A stretch of 22,267 nt of DNA from Pirellulaceae bacterium (lineage in GTDB: Bacteria > Planctomycetota > Planctomycetia > Pirellulales > Pirellulaceae). The DNA lies in contig JAKVBZ010000087.1 in assembly GCA_022448645.1 (NCBI GenBank), positions 1 through 22,267 of the forward strand. Reading direction: 5' to 3'. A program made the translations under genes and the position numbers. The notes below the pieces were generated by a model. It did not search any database, had not been told where the DNA came from, and worked only from the letters and a program-made list of their open reading frames with translations. This document shows, piece after piece, positions 1 through 7,905 of this stretch. Numbering within the stretch: the first letter of the stretch is position 1; every line of letters begins with the position of its first letter.

Positions 1-716
1 CGACTGACTTTCTTCTGAATCTATTTTTTTAGGACAACTTCGTTTGAGTCCGGCCTATTTTTTGTCAGCACGAAGTTACAGTACGCCGCCACCGAGCTGT
101 GCTGCTTGGTGACGAAGTTCAAAAACTGATTCGGAGGCGTCAGCTGTAGAAATGCGTCTAACGCACACCGTACCGGTACCCAACAAAGCCATCCGACCAC
201 AATTCACTCTCCACCCAGACAACCCATTCCCCCCAAAGCGGTCGCGCAGCACAGACTCCCGGACAACGTCAAATTTGGCATCAAAACCATCAAATCGAGA
301 CAACTTCTTCTGTTCAAGCAGTTTGCGTGCTTAGTAAGCAGTCAGTTTGAAAAGGCCTACGTTCTTTTTCAAAAAAATAGAAGTCGCCCTTCATCTGAAT
401 TCGTTGACATTTCGTCCAACGTTTTATACATTGGTTGCCAAGTAGAGTGCGGGGAGTTTGGGTTTCGGTGTTTTCTACTTATATTTTCATACGACCGTCC
501 GGACCCGACAGCCCTGTTACTTGCGCATAATTGTCCCGGCAGTTGTTTCAGTTGCCGAGCATCGTATAGGTTCAACGAAAACTTGTTGGATGTGATGGAC
601 ACTTAGGCGATGTGAGGTCGTACTTTTGGTGCCGGACTGGGGTGAGGCTCTTTAGGTTACGCGTTCGACAAGGGCCGCGTTGTAAGGTACCGATCTTCTT
701 TTAGAGGGCGTGAGCG
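1..716. other. Gene-poor stretch at the left edge
   Basis: I see no credible coding region. The open frames on both strands are short, overlap one another and lack family-like motifs. A 13-base perfect palindrome (TGCTTAGTAAGCA) lies at 328-340, far upstream of the Rrf2-type gene that starts at 717, and has no assigned role. The last bases before that gene (702-708, AGAGGG) can act as its ribosome binding site. Confidence 0.5.
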
Positions 717-1142
717 ATGAAACTGTCGCGAACCGTGACGTATGCGTTGCAGGCAACACTACTGTTGGCGCGATCGGGAGCTAGCCATCCGATCCCTTGC
801 AGCCAGTTGGCAAATGAAGGCCAGATGCCAGAACGGTTTCTGTTGCAAATACTGCGTAGTCTGGTAAACCACGGAATCCTTCGGTCAACTCGTGGTGTAG
901 ACGGTGGTTATTCGTTGGTTCGGCCTCCAGAAGAAATCTCTTTGCTAGACGTCATCGAGGCCATCGAAGGTCCGATCGATTCAGGAATTCCTGCTAACGA
1001 AGGGTTCTCTTTGGATTCACAGACGGAACTGCAGAATGCTTTAAAACAAATCTCATCCTCGGCGCGTCAACAATTGAATCAAATCAAGATGTCTCAATTG
1101 ATCGCGATGCCACCCGGTACCTCTGAGGTTGACCAGACCTAA
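717..1142 (+). CDS. Rrf2 family transcriptional regulator without iron-sulfur cysteines
   Basis: This 141-residue protein has the Rrf2 winged-helix layout. It opens with MKLSRTVTYALQATLLLA, has a recognition-helix region around residues 38-50 (PERFLLQILRSLV), a wing with GGYSL near residues 63-67, and the family signature ISLLDVIEAIEGP at residues 74-86. Rrf2 proteins such as IscR, NsrR and CymR repress or activate transcription as dimers. The cluster-binding members carry three cysteines just after the EAIEGP motif. Here the only cysteine is C28, so this member probably does not hold an Fe-S cluster and resembles CymR-type sensors in that respect. AGAGGG at 702-708 supports the ATG start. 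The gene stands alone, so its targets are unknown. Confidence 0.85.
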   Translation: MKLSRTVTYALQATLLLARSGASHPIPCSQLANEGQMPERFLLQILRSLVNHGILRSTRGVDGGYSLVRPPEEISLLDVIEAIEGPIDSGIPANEGFSLDSQTELQNALKQISSSARQQLNQIKMSQLIAMPPGTSEVDQT

Positions 1143-1369
1143 GGCTCTGTCTCCAAACTCTACATCGACTTGCGTGAAACGAACGCGCTTAAGTCGAGCC
1201 TTAAAAACGATTGTGATGAACCCCTAGGCTGCTTCCACTAAAATTGCTGATGAGCCTCCTGGAGGAGGATGAAGAAGACAAGGTGAGTGGAATCGGACTG
1301 GCGAATGCGGTTTTCCTATCAAAACAGTCCCTTTCACGATCCATAACTTAAACCCCTTTGCCTGATTCC

Positions 1370-2188
1370 ATGCAACCAGAAGATGATCAAATCAGAGCTC
1401 GTTATCAAGCAGCGGTCCGCTGGGCACGGCAAGCTGGCGAGCATACGCTGAAATTTTTTCAACAAGACAGCTACGATGTGACTCGAAAGTCTGATGGGTC
1501 ACCGGTCACACAAGCCGACCAGGAAACGGAAACGCTGTTAAGGGATTGGATACGGCACAATTTCCCGGACGACGGGATTCTAGGAGAGGAATACGGCGAG
1601 ATTCCTGGCACATCCTCCTTTGTATGGATCCTGGACCCCATCGATGGCACGAAGAGCTTTATCAGTGGAGTTCCGCTGTATGGAACTTTGGTAGCAGTCC
1701 AACAACATCAACGCACGGTCATCGGAGTGATTGAAATTCCGGCGTTGAACGAACGTGTCTACGCCGCGAAGAATACAGGAGCCTGGCACGTGCGAGGCGA
1801 CCAAGAAGCGCAACCAGCTCACGTCTTATCGGACATAGCGTTACAGGACGGCCTGCTTTTGACCAGCGCATTCCAAGGTTTTGTGGACCGTGGCGCAGCC
1901 GACACCTGGAAACAATTGGAGGCCAGCAGTTGGTTTGCCCGTACGTGGGGTGATTGCTATGGCTACCTTTTGGTGGCCACAGGACGGGCCCTGGCCATGA
2001 TCGACCCCGAATTAAATGTCTGGGATGCCGCAGCCGTTCAAGTCGTGATCGAAGAAGCTGGCGGTCAATTCACTGACTGGCATGGGAATCATCGAGTCGA
2101 CAGTGGCGACGGCATTGGTGCATCGCCAGAGGTTCTGAAACAAATTTTGGCCATCACACAGAACGCACCTCCGCTAGACGCTTCCTGA
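1370..2188 (+). CDS. hisN: Inositol-monophosphatase family phosphatase, probable histidinol-phosphatase
   Basis: The product is a Mg-dependent phosphatase of about 272 residues, the usual family length. Visible metal-site motifs are GEEYGE near residues 72-77, WILDPIDGTKSF near 86-97 (the DPIDGT signature), and WDAAAVQVVIEEAGG near the C terminus. The stretch GDCYGYLLVATGRA before the last motif is typical of HisN-type histidinol-phosphatases rather than of plain inositol monophosphatase or CysQ. HisN would remove phosphate from histidinol phosphate in histidine synthesis in the cytoplasm. I chose the ATG at 1370; an in-frame TTG at 1358 is a weaker alternative. No histidine genes lie nearby, so the substrate rests on motif resemblance only. 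Confidence 0.75.
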   Translation: MQPEDDQIRARYQAAVRWARQAGEHTLKFFQQDSYDVTRKSDGSPVTQADQETETLLRDWIRHNFPDDGILGEEYGEIPGTSSFVWILDPIDGTKSFISGVPLYGTLVAVQQHQRTVIGVIEIPALNERVYAAKNTGAWHVRGDQEAQPAHVLSDIALQDGLLLTSAFQGFVDRGAADTWKQLEASSWFARTWGDCYGYLLVATGRALAMIDPELNVWDAAAVQVVIEEAGGQFTDWHGNHRVDSGDGIGASPEVLKQILAITQNAPPLDAS

Positions 2189-2405
2189 ACTTCACGGTGC
2201 TATCTGCGTTTCCTCTTCTCCATCCGACAGAAGGTTTGGAAGGGCTATCGAAAGCGGAAGGACAACGCTCCTACTGAGCCGAATGCGGGTAAATTCCCAC
2301 GATGTTGAAGCTCGACAGGATCCTCACTCTCTCTAAAAAACCTTAAAACAAAACAGCCCCATCATGGAGGGATGAAGCCACAGCGCTATCTCAAAAGGGG
2401 TCCCT
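2189..2405. other. Intergenic spacer between convergent genes
   Basis: This spacer separates the phosphatase gene from the rhomboid remnant on the other strand. It is A-rich around 2335-2360, but I found no convincing stem with a T-run for either direction. Confidence 0.4.
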
Positions 2406-2705
2406 CTACTTGAACGTTCCGACCATAGACCGTCGCCAACGTTCCACCAGGCCCCCCAACAGCCAGAATACGGCTCCAGTCAAGGATCCTCCTAAATGGG
2501 CAAGCGCCGACACCGAACTGTAGTCGGCTATTTGTAGATACGAACCAAACAGCTGCAATACCAACCACAGAGTGAGTCCCGCGTAGGCCGAAAAGCGAGC
2601 CCAGTGAAAATAATACCTGTCGTAAAACAGGACTCCTAAACGGGCTCTCGGGAATTGAAGCGCGTAGTAAACCAAGACCCCCAAAATGCCGAGAGGGCTT
2701 GCCAA
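2406..2705 (-). pseudogene. Truncated rhomboid-family protease remnant (C-terminal part)
   Basis: About 99 residues match the last third of a rhomboid intramembrane serine protease. Three hydrophobic segments are visible. The C-terminal one carries SALAHLGGSLTGAVFWLLGG, whose His is the second member of the Ser-His catalytic dyad. The first segment reads GILGVLVYYALQF, which normally follows the GxSG catalytic serine motif. Here the residues before it are GLASPLGILG, and no GxSG serine is present. The frame only opens with an alternative TTG, and nothing upstream on this strand encodes the missing N-terminal transmembrane helices. A 29-base-arm hairpin begins 15 bases upstream of the TTG. I read this as a broken gene; a divergent mini-protein is possible but could not be catalytic in the usual way. 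Confidence 0.65.
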
Positions 2706-2719
2706 ACCACGTACAGCGG

Positions 2720-2796
2720 ATAAGGGTGACCGTCTTCCAGGCCGTCGAAAAAAACGATTTTGGGCGATCGACAGCCTGGAAGACGGTCACCCTTAT
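2720..2796. repeat. Large near-perfect inverted repeat (29-base arms, 19-base loop)
   Basis: The left arm (2720-2748) and right arm (2768-2796) are reverse complements with a single mismatch (C at 2743 against A at 2773); the outer 23 bases match exactly. The loop is A-rich (2749-2767). No T-run follows the stem on either strand, so a standard terminator is unlikely. The element sits exactly where the rhomboid remnant loses its N-terminal half and upstream of the rpmB promoter. It could be a dispersed hairpin repeat, a palindromic mini-element or a recombination scar. I see no second copy in this window. Confidence 0.85.
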
Positions 2797-2850
2797 ACGC
2801 CAACAGGTTTTGAAACCGCTTTTACTGCCTTTTGCCGTCCGGACTTGCGG

Positions 2851-2878
2851 TTGCCAACCGAGTATAAACCGCTATACT
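2851..2878 (+). promoter_or_regulatory. Sigma-70-like promoter for the rpmB-gatCAB run
   Basis: TTGCCA at 2851-2856 and TATACT at 2873-2878 are separated by 16 bases, and each matches the consensus at five of six positions. Transcription would start near 2885, giving an untranslated leader of roughly 125 bases before rpmB. It is the best promoter-like pair that I see in the window. Confidence 0.6.
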
Positions 2879-3008
2879 GCAGGATTCGCGAACAATTCCC
2901 GACCAAAACTTGCGACGGAAATGGCAGTAGCAAACGCATAGCAAACGCTGTTTCCTAGAGAATCGCATACCGGTCAAACACGAATACTAGTCGAAAACGA
3001 GGATCACG

Positions 3009-3305
3009 ATGGCTCGCGCATGTCAAGTTTGTGGCAAAGGCCCTCAGATGGGCAACTCGGTCGAAACTCGGGGTAAGGCAAAATACCTCGGCGGCGTGGG
3101 TACGAAGATCACGGGCATCACCCGACGGTCCTTTAAGCCAAATTTGCAGCGGATACGTGTGATGACTGACAATGGCAGCCACAAGACGCTCAAAGTGTGT
3201 GCACAATGTATTCGCAGCGGTGCTGTTCGCAAAGTCGTCAAGCAAGCACCTTTCAAGCTGCCGAGTAATCCTAACCAGAATCAAGGCCAAAACGCATCGG
3301 CTTGA
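3009..3305 (+). CDS. rpmB: 50S ribosomal protein L28, zinc-ribbon type
   Basis: The 98-residue protein begins MARACQVCGKGPQMGN, the standard L28 opening, and continues with TRRSFKPNLQRIRV around residues 38-51. Two CxxC pairs, C5/C8 and C64/C67, form the zinc ribbon of the C+ form of L28. L28 is part of the large ribosomal subunit. GAGG a few bases before the ATG serves as ribosome binding site. The tail after about residue 80 is polar and Asn/Gln-rich, a modest extension compared with typical L28. It is the first gene after the promoter at 2851-2878, and gatC starts 31 bases beyond its stop. Confidence 0.95.
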   Translation: MARACQVCGKGPQMGNSVETRGKAKYLGGVGTKITGITRRSFKPNLQRIRVMTDNGSHKTLKVCAQCIRSGAVRKVVKQAPFKLPSNPNQNQGQNASA

Positions 3306-3336
3306 TTTGCGTTACACCGATCTCTCACGAACCGTT

Positions 3337-3627
3337 ATGAGCTTGACTCGTGCCCAAGTCCAGCAGGTATCTCTGTTGGCCCGTTTGCAACTGAACGATC
3401 AAGAGCTGGATCAAATGACCCACCAGCTTAGTCAGATTGTTGAGTACGTGGCGTTGCTGGGTGAACTAGACACCGACGACGTTCCGCCGATGGCTCACGG
3501 AGTCGAACAACATAACGTATTTGCGGAAGACGACCTCCAGCACAGCTTGACTCGCGACGAAGCCTTGGCCAACGCCCCCAAGCGGGACGACGAATGTTAT
3601 CGCGTTCCAGCCGTGTTGGGAGATTAG
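3337..3627 (+). CDS. gatC: Asp-tRNA(Asn)/Glu-tRNA(Gln) amidotransferase subunit C
   Basis: This 96-residue protein has the GatC pattern: VQQVSLLARLQLNDQELDQM near the N terminus, LSQIVEYVALLGELDTDDV in the middle, and a C-terminal part with DEALANAP and YRVPAVLGD. GatC is the small clamp that holds GatA and GatB together in the amidotransferase converting mischarged Glu-tRNA(Gln) or Asp-tRNA(Asn) to the amide form. I chose the ATG at 3337. The same frame stays open back to 3172, but that part overlaps rpmB in another frame and has no GatC similarity. gatA begins 15 bases after the stop. Confidence 0.93.
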   Translation: MSLTRAQVQQVSLLARLQLNDQELDQMTHQLSQIVEYVALLGELDTDDVPPMAHGVEQHNVFAEDDLQHSLTRDEALANAPKRDDECYRVPAVLGD

Positions 3628-3642
3628 TTCGTTGACAGGCCG

Positions 3643-5187
3643 ATGAATCTCATTGACTTTACTGCCACCGAATTGCTCACCCAACTGAACGCTGGTTCGA
3701 TCTCAGCCGAAGAGGTGACACAGTCTTTTTTGGATCGCATTACCGCGTGCGATGACCAAGTCGGTGTTTTCTTATTTCGTGACGGCGATGCCGCTTTGCA
3801 GCAGGCGCGTGATATTGACCGTCGCCGAAACGGGGGAAATCCTGTAGGAAAACTGGCCGGGCTTCCTGTTGCCGTAAAAGACAACATGTGCGTGACGGGC
3901 TCTCCCACGACCTGTGCTTCTCGCATGTTGGATCATTTCCGTCCACCTTACAGCGCAACGGTCGTGCGTAAGCTTTTGGAAGAAGACGCCATCCTCATCG
4001 GCAAGACCAACTTGGACGAATTCGCGATGGGGGGTACCACCGAGAACTCATCCTTAAAAGCGACACACAACCCTTGGGACTTGCAGCGCGTCCCCGGCGG
4101 GTCCAGTGGTGGAGCTGCTGCCTGCATCGCCGCCGCCATGGCACCTTTGTCCGTAGGTTCCGATACTGGCGGATCCATCCGCCAGCCTGCAGCTTTTTGC
4201 GGAGTGGTCGGAATGAAGCCAACGTATGGTCGCGTGAGTCGTTTCGGATTGGTTGCTTTCGCCAGCAGTCTTGACCAAATCGGGCCGCTGGCACGTACCG
4301 CCGAGGATGCCGCTCTTCTGCTGGAAGTCATCGCCGGCCACGACCCAAAAGATGCAACTTCCGTTCAGCAAACCGTTCCTGGCTATTCCTCGTCAGTCCA
4401 ACAGCCTTTGGACTCATTAAGAATTGGCTTGGTCAGCAATCATTTTGGTGACGGCTTGGATCCGCAGATTGACTCGGCACTACAAGAGGTGGTGAAGATC
4501 TATGAAAAACTGGGCGCCAGCATCCAACACATAGAACTTCCCCATACACGCTATGCGGTCGCCACGTACTATGTCATCGCTCCGTGTGAAGCTTCCAGCA
4601 ATCTCGCTCGCTACGACGGAGTCCACTATGGACACCGCACGAACGAGGACAAAATGCAAGCCGAATTGGCAGAAGAACAATCGCAGTTCGCGGCGACTGG
4701 GAACGAGACGGGTTTGGCAGACTTGGATTCACCGCTCGTACGGATGTTTCGCAAGTCACGTAGTGAAGCTTTCGGACCAGAGGTCAAACGTCGGATCATG
4801 CTGGGCACCTACGCTCTGAGTGAGGGCTATTACGATGCTTACTATCTGAAGGCCCTCAAGGTGCGGCGTTTGATTCGACAAGACTACGACCAAGCATTCG
4901 AAAACGTCGATCTGCTCCTAGGACCAGTGACTCCCACACCCGCCTATGGCATCGGCGAAAAGGTCGATGACCCGTTATCGATGTATCTTGGGGACTTGTA
5001 CACGGTCAGCGCAAACCTGGCTGGTATTCCCGCGATTTCCCTACCCTGTGGTCTCACCAACGAAGGACTGCCTATCGGTGTACAACTGCAGGGACCTGCT
5101 TTGGCCGAAGACTGCCTGATTCGCGCTGCCCACATGTATCAACAAGAAACCGACTGGCACCAATACCGCCCACCTTTGAATGAGTGA
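3643..5187 (+). CDS. gatA: Asp-tRNA(Asn)/Glu-tRNA(Gln) amidotransferase subunit A
   Basis: A 514-residue amidase-signature enzyme that hydrolyses glutamine and passes ammonia to GatB. The catalytic triad is visible as K79 (LPVAVKDNM), S154 (PGGSSGGAA) and S178 (GSDTGGSIRQPAAF), at the spacing known for GatA. The following stretch MKPTYGRVSRFGLVAFASSL and the C-terminal LLLGPVTPTPA and NLAGIPAISLPCG are also typical. The gene is somewhat longer than the roughly 485 residues common for GatA. It follows gatC closely, and its last 8 bases overlap the start of gatB, which suggests translational coupling. Presence of the full gatCAB set suggests that Gln-tRNA, Asn-tRNA or both are made by the indirect route. 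Confidence 0.96.
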   Translation: MNLIDFTATELLTQLNAGSISAEEVTQSFLDRITACDDQVGVFLFRDGDAALQQARDIDRRRNGGNPVGKLAGLPVAVKDNMCVTGSPTTCASRMLDHFRPPYSATVVRKLLEEDAILIGKTNLDEFAMGGTTENSSLKATHNPWDLQRVPGGSSGGAAACIAAAMAPLSVGSDTGGSIRQPAAFCGVVGMKPTYGRVSRFGLVAFASSLDQIGPLARTAEDAALLLEVIAGHDPKDATSVQQTVPGYSSSVQQPLDSLRIGLVSNHFGDGLDPQIDSALQEVVKIYEKLGASIQHIELPHTRYAVATYYVIAPCEASSNLARYDGVHYGHRTNEDKMQAELAEEQSQFAATGNETGLADLDSPLVRMFRKSRSEAFGPEVKRRIMLGTYALSEGYYDAYYLKALKVRRLIRQDYDQAFENVDLLLGPVTPTPAYGIGEKVDDPLSMYLGDLYTVSANLAGIPAISLPCGLTNEGLPIGVQLQGPALAEDCLIRAAHMYQQETDWHQYRPPLNE

Positions 5188-6652
5188 TTTACCTTATCAA
5201 GTCGTCATTGGCCTGGAAACACATGTCCAGTTGCTGACGCGAACCAAGCTATTCTGCCGCTGCTCCACAGAGTTCGGACAGCCGCCGAATACGCAAACGT
5301 GTCCAGTATGTATCGGCATGCCAGGATCGCTTCCCGTCATGAATCGGGAAGCGTTCCATCTGGGACTTATCACAGCCGTCGCCTTGAATTGTACGATCCC
5401 TGAGTTCACCAAATGGGATCGCAAGAACTACTACTATCCAGACTTGCCAAAAGGATACCAGATTAGCCAATTCGACCTGCCGATGTCTCAAGACGGCTGG
5501 TTAGAGATTAGCGATCCTCAAGACCGTTTTGACCCTAAGAGTATCGGTATCATCCGAGCTCACTTGGAAGAGGACGCCGGCAAAAGCATGCACGACGAAG
5601 TTGCCGGCAAGGCAGACAGCCGAATTGATCTCAATCGCACCGGTACGCCGTTGTTAGAGATCGTAAGTCAGCCGGACATGAGCTCTCCCGCCGAAGCCAA
5701 GGCGTATCTGACTGAGCTAAAACTGCTACTAACGTATCTGGGAGTCTCAGACTGCAATATGCAGGAGGGAAGCCTGCGTGTCGATGCGAATGTCAACCTG
5801 CATGTGAACACACCTGACGGTGTCGTCGCGACGCCTATCGTCGAAATCAAGAACATGAATAGCTTTCGGGCTGTTGAGCGGGCGTTAGCATTCGAAATCG
5901 AGCGACAAGTCGAGGAATGGAAAAACACGAAACGGAAACTCGGTGACGTCCCCAAAACTACTCGTGGTTGGGACGACCAAGCCCTTGTCACCAGACCGCA
6001 GCGCAGCAAAGAAGAGTCCAGTGACTATCGCTATTTCCCCGAACCCGACCTGACTCCCGTAATCGTCACGCCAGATCGGGTACAAGAGATCAAAGATGCG
6101 TTGGGCGAACTTCCCGCGGCATTGCGCAGTCGCCTGGAATCTGATTATTCCATCAAACCTTATGATGCCGATGTCATCGTCAACCAAGGCAGGGACTTCG
6201 TAGATTACTACAAGCAACTCGCCGACGCGTGCCAAGACGGTGCCATGGCCAGCAACTGGATGCAACAGGAAGTCTTACGAGTGCTGAACGAAAACCAGTG
6301 GACCATCGCTCAGTTTCCCATCACCTCCCCCGGATTGAGTGAGCTATTGCAAATTGTCAAACGAGGTGAAGTTGACAAAACCCGGGCCAAAGAAGTTTTC
6401 CAAGAAATGCTTACTGAGGGAAAACCGGCCTCTGAAGCCATGCAAACGCTCGGGATTGAACAAGTGGATGATTCAGCGGCCAAAGTACTCTGTCAAGAAC
6501 TTCTGGCACGCTTCCCTCAAATCGTCGAAGACGTCAAAGCGGGCAAACAACAGGCAGTTGGGCGATTGATCGGCGAAGCTAAGAAGCAGAATCCTAACAT
6601 TAACCCAGGCCAATTCCGGCAACTTTGCCTGGATACCATCGGAGAAATGTAG
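5180..6652 (+). CDS. gatB: Asp-tRNA(Asn)/Glu-tRNA(Gln) amidotransferase subunit B
   Basis: The 490-residue protein is the kinase/transamidase subunit that activates the tRNA-bound Glu or Asp and amidates it. Visible features are the N-terminal VIGLETHVQLLT, a zinc knuckle built from the CRC and CPVC pairs near residues 27-43, the YYYPDLPKGYQISQFDLP signature, HLEEDAGKSMHD and the RTGTPLLEIVSQPD stretch. The C-terminal YqeY-like helical tail (from about residue 340) ends with GQFRQLCLDTIGEM and helps to recognise the tRNA. The start codon overlaps the end of gatA by 8 bases. Length and motif order are normal. Confidence 0.96.
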   Translation: MSDLPYQVVIGLETHVQLLTRTKLFCRCSTEFGQPPNTQTCPVCIGMPGSLPVMNREAFHLGLITAVALNCTIPEFTKWDRKNYYYPDLPKGYQISQFDLPMSQDGWLEISDPQDRFDPKSIGIIRAHLEEDAGKSMHDEVAGKADSRIDLNRTGTPLLEIVSQPDMSSPAEAKAYLTELKLLLTYLGVSDCNMQEGSLRVDANVNLHVNTPDGVVATPIVEIKNMNSFRAVERALAFEIERQVEEWKNTKRKLGDVPKTTRGWDDQALVTRPQRSKEESSDYRYFPEPDLTPVIVTPDRVQEIKDALGELPAALRSRLESDYSIKPYDADVIVNQGRDFVDYYKQLADACQDGAMASNWMQQEVLRVLNENQWTIAQFPITSPGLSELLQIVKRGEVDKTRAKEVFQEMLTEGKPASEAMQTLGIEQVDDSAAKVLCQELLARFPQIVEDVKAGKQQAVGRLIGEAKKQNPNINPGQFRQLCLDTIGEM

Positions 6653-6690
6653 GACGGCGATTTCCCATTCCTTGCTTGGCCGGCAGCTTC

Positions 6691-7479
6691 ATGTTCCATC
6701 GCGTGATCACACTCACCACCGATTTTGGGACCGACAGCCCGTATGTCGCTCAAATGAAAGCTTCGATCCTGGCAATCAACGTCGAGGCGAGGATCGTCGA
6801 CATCACCCACGCGATCCCGGCTCAACAAATTTCGCAAGGCGTGGCCGCGTTGCGGGATACCATCTTTTATTTTCCGCCGGATACGATTCATGTGGCAGTG
6901 GTTGATCCAGGAGTCGGCACCAACCGCCCCATTTTGCTAGCCCAATTTGGATCGCAATGGGTGATTGCACCCGACAATGGTCTCATCGGCGGTTTGGCAA
7001 TTCACGAACCGCCACGTACCGTGTACTCCATTTCCAACCAGGACCTTTGGAGGCAACCGCTTTCCAATACATTTCACGGCCGAGACATCATGGCACCGGT
7101 AGCAGCGCACCTCAGTGGTGGTGTGCCTCACGAAAACGTGGGACCGAAAACCACCAACTACAAAACCCCTGATTGGCCCATGACAGAACGTCAAGGCGCA
7201 TCCCTGCTAGGGGAAGTTGTTTGGATCGATCACTTTGGTAACCTGATCACCAACATATCGAGGAACGACTGTACCACGTTCAACCACGAAAATTGCACCA
7301 TTTGCTGCAGGAATCAGGAGTGGACCGGTATTGTCGCGACCTATGGGGTACGGCCAATGGGAAGCCGTGTGGCTTTGTTTGGTTCAAATAACCATCTGGA
7401 ACTGGCCATTTCCTGCGGCAATGCAGCTCGTGCTCTAGGGATAAAACTAGGCGATACAGTGACGCTTTCCCCCCGGTAA
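6691..7479 (+). CDS. SAM hydroxide adenosyltransferase (DUF62 family)
   Basis: The protein of about 262 residues splits S-adenosylmethionine into adenosine and methionine, by family knowledge of DUF62 enzymes related to fluorinases and chlorinases. The opening FHRVITLTTDFGTDSPYV and the DPGVG motif are diagnostic. The triad typical of the hydrolases rather than halogenases is visible as D72, R79 (VDPGVGTNR) and H129 (TFHGRDIMAP). The C-terminal beta domain starts near residue 170 with LLGEVVWIDHFGNLITNI. I prefer the ATG at 6691, where conserved sequence begins; the frame is open back to 6625 but that would overlap gatB. It lies 38 bases after gatB and 135 bases before a gene encoding only its C-terminal domain. 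Confidence 0.9.
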   Translation: MFHRVITLTTDFGTDSPYVAQMKASILAINVEARIVDITHAIPAQQISQGVAALRDTIFYFPPDTIHVAVVDPGVGTNRPILLAQFGSQWVIAPDNGLIGGLAIHEPPRTVYSISNQDLWRQPLSNTFHGRDIMAPVAAHLSGGVPHENVGPKTTNYKTPDWPMTERQGASLLGEVVWIDHFGNLITNISRNDCTTFNHENCTICCRNQEWTGIVATYGVRPMGSRVALFGSNNHLELAISCGNAARALGIKLGDTVTLSPR

Positions 7480-7614
7480 ACAAACTCTGTTTTGACAAGA
7501 TTATTGGGCCCTCAAGGCGTAGACTCCCTGTTGGCCCTCCGTCCTAGCACCTTTACAATATTGCTAACTCTTGCAAGGTAAAATTCACGGCGCATTTGGG
7601 TTAAAGGGCGTAAC

Positions 7615-7905
7615 GTGGCGCAATCTATCGAAGGACAAATCGTTTCGGTTGACGCAGCGGGCAACCTGCTCACGGACATTACCCTCGACCAATTGGAGCA
7701 GGTACCCCGTGACGAATCGGTGACGGTGCACTGCGACGAACACGAAACGACAGGCATCTATGCCAAAGATCACGATCAGCCGGAAATGACATTCATTGCT
7801 ATCGCGGGCGATGATGGACCACTTCAGCTGACGATCGTAGGTGAGAGTGCCCACCTCATGTTGGGCATTCAAATCGGTGAAAAAGTTGTTGTGGCATGGC
7901 CATGA
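7615..7905 (+). CDS. Stand-alone DUF62 C-terminal-domain-like protein
   Basis: This 96-residue protein resembles only the C-terminal domain of the preceding SAM hydrolase. IEGQIVSVDAAGNLLTDITL matches the neighbour's LLGEVVWIDHFGNLITNIS, and the end AHLMLGIQIGEKVVVAW matches AARALGIKLGDTVTLS. The N-terminal half with the Asp-Arg-His triad is absent, so it cannot be a hydrolase by itself. In full-length family members this domain packs against the neighbouring subunit and helps form the SAM pocket. The start is a GTG preceded by AAAGGG at 7603-7608. Its stop overlaps the bioA start as ATGA. A partner or regulator of the hydrolase or of BioA is possible but unproven. Confidence 0.75.
   Translation: MAQSIEGQIVSVDAAGNLLTDITLDQLEQVPRDESVTVHCDEHETTGIYAKDHDQPEMTFIAIAGDDGPLQLTIVGESAHLMLGIQIGEKVVVAWP

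Noticed and set aside
1250..1268. CCTCCTGGAGG palindrome as terminator or regulator site
   Set aside because: The stem is short with no T-run, and an AG-rich stretch follows that could produce it by chance.
2386..2790. 134-codon minus-strand frame through the hairpin
   Set aside because: It is out of frame with the rhomboid-like sequence. Its apparent internal repeat comes from translating the two hairpin arms.
2955..3290. 111-codon minus-strand frame over rpmB
   Set aside because: It is antisense to a clear L28 gene and has no recognisable motif.
3172..3336. N-terminal extension of GatC
   Set aside because: The frame is open, but it overlaps rpmB and shows no GatC similarity before the Met at 3337.
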